Source: Chryseobacterium defluvii
Lineage (GTDB): Bacteria > Bacteroidota > Bacteroidia > Flavobacteriales > Weeksellaceae
DNA length: 64,000 bases
Assembly (NCBI RefSeq): GCF_003634775.1
Contig: NZ_RBXB01000004.1
Span: 62,001 to 126,000 of the forward strand
Reading direction: 5' to 3'
Shown here: piece by piece, positions 24,525-30,202 of the stretch
How positions within the stretch are numbered: position 1 is the first letter of the stretch
Layout: each line of letters starts with the position of its first letter
Made by a program: the position numbers and the translations under genes
Notes under the pieces: model-generated
The model's input: the letters and a program-made list of their open reading frames with translations, nothing else
Databases searched by the model: none
Told to the model about the DNA's origin: nothing

Positions 24525-24597
24525 GGATCAGTGGTGTACAAGGTGTGCATGTTTGTCTGAAAAACAAAAGGGAGCCGTTCGATTCGTTTCTGATCCA
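24525..24597 (+). tRNA. tRNA-Gln-like (CTG), degenerate
   Basis: Perfect acceptor GGATCAG / CTGATCC. Anticodon arm TGTTT-GTCTGAA-AAACA (CTG). The D stem is only TGTA/TGCA, and the T stem AGCCG / CGTTT is mismatched although the TTCGATT loop is kept. Confidence 0.6.
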
Positions 24598-24607
24598 CAA
24601 AAAATAA

Positions 24608-24680
24608 TGATTCGTAGTGTAATGGGTCAGCACACAAGACTTTGACTCTTGTAGTTTAGGTTCGAGTCCTAATGAATCAA
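24608..24680 (+). tRNA. tRNA-Gln (TTG)
   Basis: Acceptor TGATTCG / TGAATCA, with T at position 1 as common in Gln tRNAs. D stem GTGT/GCAC, anticodon stem CAAGA / TCTTG with loop CTTTGAC (TTG), T arm TTAGG / CCTAA. Confidence 0.87.
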
Positions 24681-24687
24681 CAAAAAT

Positions 24688-24758
24688 ACTCTGATAGTAT
24701 AAAGGTAGCACGTCAGTCTCCAAAACTGATGGTATAGGTTCGAATCCTGTTCGGAGTG
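24688..24758 (+). tRNA. tRNA-Trp (CCA)
   Basis: Acceptor ACTCTGA / TCGGAGT, anticodon stem TCAGT / ACTGA with loop CTCCAAA (CCA), T arm ATAGG / CCTGT. Discriminator G as in bacterial Trp tRNAs. The D stem has one mismatch. Last tRNA of the array. Confidence 0.85.
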
Positions 24759-24844
24759 CAAAAAGAGAAATAACAATTTACTATTCAATTATCAGCGATC
24801 ATTTATCAATTATAAAAAATATGTAGAATTTAAAATGTAAAACA

Positions 24845-25330
24845 ATGGAAACGCAACAAGAAACATGGCAAAACTTACATGGAAAATTATTCCATCAACC
24901 TATCACACAGCTGGTAGAAGAAGCCATCATCCGCGAACAAGCCAATGGACACCGACTGAAAGTTTGTGTGGGTTCAGACTCACACGTATATGGTGATGCT
25001 ATTAATTACGCTACTGCAGTAGTATTTATTCGTGAGGGAAAAGGAGCGTTTACCTTTATCAGAAAAGAAAGAGAGATACAAAGTATCAGTATCAAAGAAC
25101 GAATGCTGAATGAAGTCAACAAATCTGTAGAAATTGCTTATGCCATCTGTTCTATTCTTGACATGTATGGCGTGGAAATGGAGGTGCACGCAGACATCAA
25201 TACCGATCCGGAATTCAAATCAAACTCAGCATTGAAAGATGCCATGGGATATATTCTGGGAATGGGATATGTGTTCAAGGCTAAACCTTATGCTTTCGCA
25301 AGTTCCAATTGTGCAGATATGGTGGTTTAA
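24845..25330 (+). CDS. DUF458 (YkuK) RNase H-like protein
   Basis: 161 aa. The RNase H-like core is visible: VCVGSDSHVYGDAINYATAVVF with Asp at ~43, a second acidic site EMEVHADINTDP near 117-124, and a late Asp. This matches the DUF458/YkuK family, predicted RNase H-fold nucleases of unknown substrate. It begins 86 bp after the last tRNA with no terminator between, so tRNAs and mRNA may share a transcript. An RNA-processing role is inferred from fold and context. Confidence 0.85.
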   Translation: METQQETWQNLHGKLFHQPITQLVEEAIIREQANGHRLKVCVGSDSHVYGDAINYATAVVFIREGKGAFTFIRKEREIQSISIKERMLNEVNKSVEIAYAICSILDMYGVEMEVHADINTDPEFKSNSALKDAMGYILGMGYVFKAKPYAFASSNCADMVV

Positions 25331-25367
25331 TCCTTTTAAATAAATAACAATCTTAAAATAAAAAATT

Positions 25368-25688
25368 ATGAGACGAGAAGTATTACAAAGATTCCTTACG
25401 AATACCGATGAAACCGGAAGATTCATTGTAAAATCTTCCGTCACAGGAATTACCTATTTCGTAGAACCTCTATACAAAGGAAAAACTGCATCTTGGGGAG
25501 ACATTAATCCCGCCACAAAGCAGTTGGAAGGAAATTACGGAAGTAAAAACACCGGAGCTGTCAAAGAAAGAGAATCCCTGTTAACAGAAGAAAACGGATT
25601 TATGAATGTCGGTTACTTCAAAGGAAGTCCTTTCGGGGAAATTGACAGACGTGATAAGGAGCATGAAGAAAGAATGAACTTGAATTAA
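25368..25688 (+). CDS. Hypothetical protein of the RNA island
   Basis: 106 aa, charged, no signal peptide. Phrases such as DETGRFIVKSSVTGITYFVEPL and GDINPATKQLEGNYGSKNTGAVKERESLLT recall small beta-rich proteins. I do not recognise the family. The tail is Asp/Arg/Glu-rich. It is 37 bp after the DUF458 gene and 10 bp before the receiver-like gene, so almost certainly in the same operon. Confidence 0.75.
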   Translation: MRREVLQRFLTNTDETGRFIVKSSVTGITYFVEPLYKGKTASWGDINPATKQLEGNYGSKNTGAVKERESLLTEENGFMNVGYFKGSPFGEIDRRDKEHEERMNLN

Positions 25689-25698
25689 ATAATAAACA

Positions 25699-26070
25699 AT
25701 GGAAATGACAAAAAGATTATTGTTTTTAGATGATGTAAGATATCCTATTGAGGTATATCATTACACAAAACAGGATATTTTTCTCAGAAAAGACTGGCAT
25801 ATTGTTCGGAATTATGATCAATTCGTTAACAGGATCTTAGAAAAAGGGATTCCTGAAATAATTTCTTTTGATCATGACCTTGCAGATGAACATTATCTGA
25901 AACAGGATTCTAATGAGTATATTGAAAAAACGGGCTACGATTGTGCGAAATGGCTGGTAGAATATTGTTTGGATCATCAAACAGAATTACCGCAATTCTA
26001 TTGTCATTCCATGAATCCTATAGGAAAAGAGAACATTCTTCATCTTCTAAAAAATTTTAAAAAATTGTAA
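25699..26070 (+). CDS. Cyclic-phosphate-processing receiver-like protein
   Basis: 123 aa. The pattern LLFLDDVRYPIEV, EIISFDHDLADEHY, KTGYDCAKWLVEYC and FYCHSMNPIGKENI matches the cPRec family, a receiver-fold domain predicted by comparative genomics to act on cyclic phosphate RNA ends and found near RNA-repair genes. Paired Asp residues at the N-terminus and the His in HSMNP are the likely active residues. The genomic setting (tRNAs, TROVE) fits that prediction. Biochemical activity is not shown by sequence. Confidence 0.82.
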   Translation: MEMTKRLLFLDDVRYPIEVYHYTKQDIFLRKDWHIVRNYDQFVNRILEKGIPEIISFDHDLADEHYLKQDSNEYIEKTGYDCAKWLVEYCLDHQTELPQFYCHSMNPIGKENILHLLKNFKKL

Positions 26071-26100
26071 TCAATAGGAAACAATTAAAATATCAAAACA

Positions 26101-26664
26101 ATGAAACCCAATATATTTTTTACGGCGGACCATCATTTTGGCCACGCCAATATTATAAAATTTTCAGAGAGGCCCTTCGAGTCTCCGGAACACATGAATG
26201 AAGAGCTCATTAAAAGATGGAATGAGAAAATAAAGGAAAATGATATCGTTTATCACTTGGGAGATGTCAGTTTAGGGAAACCGGATTTTACCAAAGAAGT
26301 CCTGGATCAGCTGAACGGCAAAATCCACCTGATAAAAGGCAATCATGAATATTCCGCCCTTCGTGTTCCGGGTCGGTTCGAATGGATAAAAGATTACGAT
26401 GAAATATACATCGAAGACGAAGAGGCAAAAACCGGAAAACAGAAGATTACACTTTTGCATTACTCCATGCGCACCTGGAACGGTTCACATCGTGGAACAT
26501 GGCAATTATATGGCCATTCACACGGAACTTTACCTGATGATGAGATGAGCTTAAGTCTTGATGTAGGAGTAGATTGTCATAATTTCTATCCCATCTCTTA
26601 CGAAGAAGTGAAGGAATTAATGAAGAAAAAGAGATGGGAGCCGCCTTTTGCTCCCAGAAATTAA
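26101..26664 (+). CDS. Calcineurin-like metallophosphoesterase
   Basis: 187 aa. Metal-binding motifs appear in order: FTADHHFGHANII (DxH), YHLGDVSLG (GD), IKGNHEYS (GNHE), LLHYSMRTW and LYGHSHGTL (GHxH). This small class of single-domain phosphoesterases includes 2',3'-cyclic phosphodiesterases. Last gene of the tRNA/RNA-enzyme run, followed by a terminator. A role in trimming RNA ends is inferred from context. Confidence 0.9.
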   Translation: MKPNIFFTADHHFGHANIIKFSERPFESPEHMNEELIKRWNEKIKENDIVYHLGDVSLGKPDFTKEVLDQLNGKIHLIKGNHEYSALRVPGRFEWIKDYDEIYIEDEEAKTGKQKITLLHYSMRTWNGSHRGTWQLYGHSHGTLPDDEMSLSLDVGVDCHNFYPISYEEVKELMKKKRWEPPFAPRN

Positions 26665-26680
26665 ATTTTTTACGATGAAA

Positions 26681-26703
26681 AGCTCCCTTGATGGGAGTTT
26701 TTT
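26681..26703 (+). terminator. Terminator ending the tRNA/enzyme operon
   Basis: Stem CTCCC / GGGAG extended by G-T and A-T pairs, loop TTGAT, followed by six T residues. Confidence 0.8.
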
Positions 26704-26759
26704 ATTTGTTTTTGCTAATCATGGGTGTCAAAATTGAGACTGGTCCTTAAAACTTTTAT

Positions 26760-27212
26760 CTAGTTCTTTGTTTTAAGAACCCATTCTTCATAAGATATTA
26801 CACCGAGCTCAGGCTTTCCTTCACCCTCCAGAATTGAAATGAATTCCAGTTGATTCCCGTCCGGATCTTTAAAGTAAATGGCTAAAGCAGGCATCCAGGC
26901 AAAAACCATCGGCTTTTCAATACCGTCTTTCAGAAAATTATAAGGTTTTAAATTCCGGTTTTTCAGAAAATCTACAGAGTATTGCAGAATATCATTTTCA
27001 TCTGCGGAAAAAGCAAAATGTCTTGGCTGCAGATTCTCTTTCTGTTCCCATAATCCAAGCATAGCTTGCTTTTCTTTTCCGATCCATAAAAAAGCAATCG
27101 GGCGTGTCTCGTCCCTGTGGGCGAGCTTCAATCCTAATATTTCTGTATAAAATGCAATAGCACTTTCCAAATCGCTTACCTGAATATGAGTTTCATATAA
27201 TCCTGTGATCAT
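26760..27212 (-). CDS. VOC-family (glyoxalase/bleomycin-resistance-like) protein
   Basis: 150 aa. Two beta-alpha-beta-beta-beta units, starting LYETHIQVSDLESAIAFYTEILGLKLAHRD with a metal-type His, and a second half with IYFKDPDGNQLEFISI supplying the Glu. Substrate is not inferable. It is transcribed against the island genes and sits between the enzyme operon and TROVE. Confidence 0.85.
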   Translation of the reverse strand: MITGLYETHIQVSDLESAIAFYTEILGLKLAHRDETRPIAFLWIGKEKQAMLGLWEQKENLQPRHFAFSADENDILQYSVDFLKNRNLKPYNFLKDGIEKPMVFAWMPALAIYFKDPDGNQLEFISILEGEGKPELGVISYEEWVLKTKN

Positions 27213-27370
27213 GATCTTACTTTTAATACAAAGCTAGAAAACGGATTATCAAAAATGAAAAAACTCCCATTTCTTTAATGAAAATAAAAGATAGACACTT
27301 TATATCTCATCTTAACTCCCTTTTTAACAGGAAATTACTAAAAAATTATTTTTTTTTTAATTAAAATTTT

Positions 27371-27408
27371 ACTACGCAAATACACTGCGTAATTCTATTT
27401 TTACTTTG
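27371..27408 (+). promoter_or_regulatory. Operator and -7 box of the TROVE gene
   Basis: Inverted repeat TACGCA-N7-TGCGTA inside ACTACGCAAATACACTGCGT, followed by a -7 box TTACTTTG at 27401-27408. The same inverted repeat at the same distance (38 bp from the A of ACTACG to the last G of the box) precedes the Y RNA array at 29202-29239. Confidence 0.7.
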
Positions 27409-27419
27409 CATCAGAAATC

Positions 27420-27433
27420 AGAGAGGAGGTGAT
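27420..27433 (+). promoter_or_regulatory. Extended anti-SD complement in the TROVE leader
   Basis: AGAGAGGAGGTGAT can pair over 14 nt (one G-T) with the 16S 3' tail AUCACCUCCUUUCU. It lies 36 bp before the TROVE ATG, too far for a normal SD, and abuts a 13-codon uORF. Unusual in a phylum that rarely uses SD sites. Confidence 0.5.
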
Positions 27434-27473
27434 GATCTTCCGTTTGTTTAACATTAAAAACAGTAACTCATGA
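27432..27473 (+). CDS. 13-aa uORF coupled to TROVE
   Basis: Peptide MIFRLFNIKNSNS. Its TGA overlaps the TROVE start as ATGA, the usual layout of translational coupling. Its ATG is partly inside the SD-like sequence, leaving almost no spacing, so initiation there is doubtful. Listed because of the exact overlap. Confidence 0.3.
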   Translation: MIFRLFNIKNSNS

Positions 27474-28987
27474 AATTTAATTTTTTAAGAAAAGAGAAAA
27501 ATGTAGTGGCGAACTACGAAGGTGCAAAAGCGTTTACAATGACGCCTGCTGAAGAATTGTATAGTGCTGTTGTTACAACAGGATTATCAAACACAACTTA
27601 TGAAAAAGGAAATGACAGACTGCAAAGAATCCAGTCTCTGATTAAGAAAAATGATCCTGAATTCGTAGCCAAGCTGGCTGTATACGCAAGAAACGATATG
27701 TATCTGCGTTCCATTCCTTTGGTTTTGGCAACCGAATTGGCAAAACAAACTTCAGGTACCGACCTGGTAAGCAAAACTATTGATGGTGTTGTTAAAAGAG
27801 CCGATGAAATTACGGAATTATTAGCTTACTATCAATTGGCGAACGAAAGAACGGAAACCAAAAAGTTGAATAAGCTTTCAAAGCAGATTCAGAAAGGTCT
27901 GGTAAAGTCATTCAATAAGTTTGATGAATACCAGTTTGCCAAATACAACAGAAAAGCTGAAGTTACGCTGAAAGACGCTTTGTTTCTGGTACACCCGAAA
28001 GCAAAAGATGAAGATCAGCAAGCTATTTTCAATAAGATCGTAAATGATACGTTGGATACCCCTTATACATGGGAAGTTGAACTTTCAGTTCTGGGTCAGA
28101 CAAAATTTGCTGATGAAGCAGAAAGAAAATCAGCTTTCAAAAACAAATGGGAAGAACTGATTTTTAGTAATAAGCTTGGTTATATGGCTACTTTACGTAA
28201 CCTTAGAAATATTCTGGAAGCGGAAGTTTCTTCTGAAGCCATGGAAAAAGTATGCAGATACTTATCGGATGAAAAAGCGGTTAAAAGCTCAAAACAATTG
28301 CCATTCAGATTTTTGGCTGCGTATAGAGAATTGAAAACAATCCATTCAAAATACCTGTCATCAGTATTAGAAGCATTGGAAAATGCGGTAATGGTGAGTG
28401 CTCAGAACATTAAAGGTTTCGGTTTCGATACTTCGGTGGTAATTGCAGCTGACGTATCCGGTTCTATGCAACAGCCGGTTTCTGCGAAAAGTAAAGTTTT
28501 ACTATACGATATCGGTTTGTTGATGTCGATGATCTTGCAGTCACAATGTAAAAATGTGGTTACAGGTATCTTTGGTGACACCTGGAAGAGAGTTCCGATG
28601 CCTAAAAATGGTATTTTAAGAAACGTCAATGAATTCTATAAGCGTGAAGGTGAAGTAGGGTATTCCACCAACGGTTATCTGGTAATCGAAGATCTGATCA
28701 GAAAAAGAGAAAAAGCTGATAAAATTATGATCTTCACCGATACCCAACTGTGGAACAGCAGCGGAACCCGTAATTCTTTTGAAGATTCATGGAACCGTTA
28801 CAAAGCCATTGCGCCCAACGCGAAATTGTATATTTTTGATTTGGCAGGTTATGGCAGACAACCTTTAGATATCAAACAAAATGATGTATATCTGATTGCT
28901 GGCTGGTCCGACAAAATCTTCGATGTACTGAATGCTTTGGAAGACAGAAAATCTGCCGTAGCAATGATTAAAAAAGTAGTGCTGTAA
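27470..28987 (+). CDS. TROVE-VWA RNA-binding protein (Ro60/Rsr orthologue)
   Basis: 505 aa. The N-terminal ~300 residues are the TROVE HEAT-repeat ring (LQRIQSLIKKNDPEFVAKLAVYARNDMYLRSIPLVLATELAK near 60-100). The C-terminal von Willebrand A domain has the MIDAS motif DVSGSMQQP near residue 328 and a later FTDTQLWN. Ro proteins bind Y RNAs and misfolded structured RNAs and, with exonucleases, act in RNA quality control. Two Y-like RNAs lie immediately downstream on the same transcript and seven more after a second copy of its operator. Likely named rsr, but not certain. Confidence 0.95.
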   Translation: MKFNFLRKEKNVVANYEGAKAFTMTPAEELYSAVVTTGLSNTTYEKGNDRLQRIQSLIKKNDPEFVAKLAVYARNDMYLRSIPLVLATELAKQTSGTDLVSKTIDGVVKRADEITELLAYYQLANERTETKKLNKLSKQIQKGLVKSFNKFDEYQFAKYNRKAEVTLKDALFLVHPKAKDEDQQAIFNKIVNDTLDTPYTWEVELSVLGQTKFADEAERKSAFKNKWEELIFSNKLGYMATLRNLRNILEAEVSSEAMEKVCRYLSDEKAVKSSKQLPFRFLAAYRELKTIHSKYLSSVLEALENAVMVSAQNIKGFGFDTSVVIAADVSGSMQQPVSAKSKVLLYDIGLLMSMILQSQCKNVVTGIFGDTWKRVPMPKNGILRNVNEFYKREGEVGYSTNGYLVIEDLIRKREKADKIMIFTDTQLWNSSGTRNSFEDSWNRYKAIAPNAKLYIFDLAGYGRQPLDIKQNDVYLIAGWSDKIFDVLNALEDRKSAVAMIKKVVL

Positions 28988-29038
28988 AAGGCACTGCTTT
29001 TAAATAAAAACTAATAACCATTAACTATAAACTGGCAT

Positions 29039-29110
29039 AACCGATGCCGTAAGAAAAGAAATCCTTCGACTTCGAATTGAAAATGAGTCTTTTCGCTGTA
29101 TCGCTCGGTT
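29039..29110 (+). ncRNA. Y RNA-like module 0a
   Basis: Outer stem AACCGA / TCGGTT, then constant TGCCGTAAG, inner stem AAAAGA / TCTTTT, and the loop element CCTTCG. It is a minimal module with no large insert. It starts 52 bp after the TROVE stop codon on the same strand. Confidence 0.65.
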
Positions 29111-29116
29111 TATATA

Positions 29117-29195
29117 ACCAATGTCGTAAATAAGAGTTCCATCGTCAAACTTTCACTTTGAAAAAACTCTTATTGACTGTTACTTGGTTTTTTTT
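29117..29195 (+). ncRNA. Y RNA-like module 0b with terminator
   Basis: Outer stem ACCAA / TTGGT, constant TGTCGTA, perfect 10 bp inner stem AATAAGAGTT / AACTCTTATT, and loop element CCATCG. The outer stem runs into TTTTTTTT (29188-29195), so the module doubles as the terminator of the TROVE transcript. Confidence 0.72.
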
Positions 29196-29201
29196 AATAT
29201 T

Positions 29202-29239
29202 ACTACGTAAAAACAGTGCGTAGTTACAATATAAATTTG
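29202..29239 (+). promoter_or_regulatory. Operator and promoter of the Y RNA array
   Basis: Inverted repeat CTACGTA-N7-TGCGTAG (one internal mismatch) followed by an exact -7 box TAAATTTG at 29232-29239. Base-for-base the same spacing as the TROVE operator at 27371-27408. Start of transcription is expected near 29246. Confidence 0.75.
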
Positions 29240-29272
29240 TAATCAGAAAAACACTAACCATTATATATAAAT

Positions 29273-29414
29273 ATCAAGTGTCGTTTTAGAATCATACTTC
29301 GATTGGTTAATCATTGGGTCGCAGGTTCGATTCCTGCCTTTTCCCTCGAAAAGGAGAAGTAGCTCAGCAGGTAGAGCAAATGGAAAGATAAGATTCTATG
29401 ATTATTACCTTGAT
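29273..29414 (+). ncRNA. Y RNA-like module 1 with permuted tRNA mimic
   Basis: Outer stem ATCAAG / CTTGAT, constant TGTCGT, inner stem AGAATC / GATTCT, ACTTCG. The insert is a tRNA in permuted order: T arm GCAGG-TTCGATT-CCTGC, acceptor 3' strand CTTTTCC, an 8-nt linker, acceptor 5' strand GGAGAAG, TA, D arm GCTC-AGCAGGTA-GAGC. No anticodon arm. The Ro-type stem takes its place. Confidence 0.82.
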
Positions 29415-29423
29415 TTAAAAAAT

Positions 29424-29545
29424 AAAGAGTGCCGTAGAGAAGGCTTACTTCGATAGGAAATTAGATGTAAATCTAAAAAATGTGTATTTTCCCGAATAAC
29501 AGTAAGGAATGGATACATGTCTGTCTTTTCGCCTTTTGCCTCTTT
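29424..29545 (+). ncRNA. Y RNA-like module 2
   Basis: Outer stem AAAGAG / CTCTTT, constant TGCCGTAGA, inner stem AAGGC / GCCTT, ACTTCG. The insert has a perfect TTAGAT-GTAA-ATCTAA hairpin and an ATGTGTAT / ATACAT pairing. No T-arm or D-arm signature is found, so what it mimics, if anything, is unknown. Confidence 0.7.
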
Positions 29546-29565
29546 TCAAAGAAACTATCAATACA

Positions 29566-29694
29566 ATCAGGTGCCGTAGTACAGAAATACTTCGTTCCAG
29601 ACCGGCAATACAGGTTCGATTCCTGTTTGTTGAAAAACAATCGTCTAAATGGAAGGACTCCGGAGAAAAGGTTCTGTGTGAAAATTGCCCTGAT
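29566..29694 (+). ncRNA. Y RNA-like module 3 with permuted tRNA mimic
   Basis: Outer stem ATCAGG / CCTGAT, constant TGCCGTAGT, inner stem ACAGAA / TTCTGT, ACTTCG. Insert: CCGG clamp, T arm ACAGG-TTCGATT-CCTGT, short acceptor TTGTT / AACAA closed by a small loop, then a Glu-type D arm GTCT-AAATGGAA-GGAC and the second CCGG. Confidence 0.78.
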
Positions 29695-29700
29695 GTTGAT

Positions 29701-29804
29701 AAAAGAGTGCCGTAGAGAAAACTTACTTCGGTTCATTTGGTTCGACTCCAGAAATAAACCTGAAAAGGTTTGTACAATTAGTTTTCTCGTTTTTTGCCTC
29801 TTTA
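29701..29804 (+). ncRNA. Y RNA-like module 4 with T-arm minihelix
   Basis: Outer stem AAAGAG / CTCTTT, constant TGCCGTAGA, perfect 9 bp inner stem GAGAAAACT / AGTTTTCTC, ACTTCG. Insert: T arm TTTGG-TTCGACT-CCAGA stacked on an acceptor-like AAACC / GGTTT helix. No D arm. Confidence 0.77.
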
Positions 29805-29819
29805 ATTTTAAAAGCTTTA

Positions 29820-30045
29820 GCAAATAAGTGTCGTAGAGAAAAGTTCCTTCGTACTAACGGTCCTAAGGTAGCGTAATTCGGGCGACCGAACGAGTGAAGT
29901 TGGGTTGAAAGCCAACCGGGTAAAAGTTTTCATAAGAAAATGCAAGTCTCTTGAAGATGTAGAATTACCGGTTCACTGCCCATTATCGGTAAGAACGACG
30001 CTTTTGAAAAAAAAGCAAACTTTTTTCGCCTGTTTCCTTATTTGC
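29820..30045 (+). ncRNA. Y RNA-like module 5 with 23S rRNA-like insert
   Basis: Perfect 9 bp outer stem GCAAATAAG / CTTATTTGC, constant TGTCGTAGA, inner stem GAGAAAAGTT / AACTTTTTTC, CCTTCG. The ~150 nt insert starts with TAACGGTCCTAAGGTAGCG (29855-29873), identical to the universally conserved 23S rRNA helix 69-71 segment. Later it has TGAAGATG...TTACC, resembling the domain IV/V junction in the same order. It also holds hairpins GTTGG/CCAAC and TTACCG/CGGTAA. Confidence 0.8.
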
Positions 30046-30055
30046 ATTAAAAAAT

Positions 30056-30196
30056 AAACAAGTGCCGTAGAATAGTGTTACTTCGCTCATCACGACGGGG
30101 TCGCGGGTTCGAGTCCCGCCTCTTCCACACTAAAACAGGAAGAGTAGCTCAGATGGTTAGAGCACGACATTACGCTTTTTGATAATTGCCTTGTTT
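30056..30196 (+). ncRNA. Y RNA-like module 6 with permuted tRNA mimic
   Basis: Outer stem AAACAAG / CTTGTTT, constant TGCCGTAGA, inner stem AGTGT / ACGCT, ACTTCG. Insert is the clearest permuted tRNA: T arm GCGGG-TTCGAGT-CCCGC, acceptor 3' strand CTCTTCC, linker ACACTAAAACA, acceptor 5' strand GGAAGAG (perfect 7 bp), TA, D arm GCTC-AGATGGTTA-GAGC. Confidence 0.85.
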
Positions 30197-30202
30197 AAAA
30201 AA

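Noticed and set aside
23104-24723. Several 60-112 codon ORFs within the tRNA array (for example 23104-23442, 24404-24637, 24478-24723)
   Set aside because: They run straight through tRNA genes, in both strands, and encode Ser/Phe/Arg-rich peptides with tRNA-derived repeats such as RFESYFP.
29473-29827. Overlapping ORFs of 68-116 codons on both strands across Y RNA-like modules 2-4
   Set aside because: The region is explained by structured RNA modules. The two strands give mirror ORFs and neither has protein features.
29855-29873. Homing-endonuclease (I-CeuI-like) target or a 23S rRNA gene fragment from intron activity
   Set aside because: The 19-mer is part of the known recognition sequence, but there is no intron, no LAGLIDADG ORF and no continuing rRNA gene. 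It is embedded in a module with its own stems.
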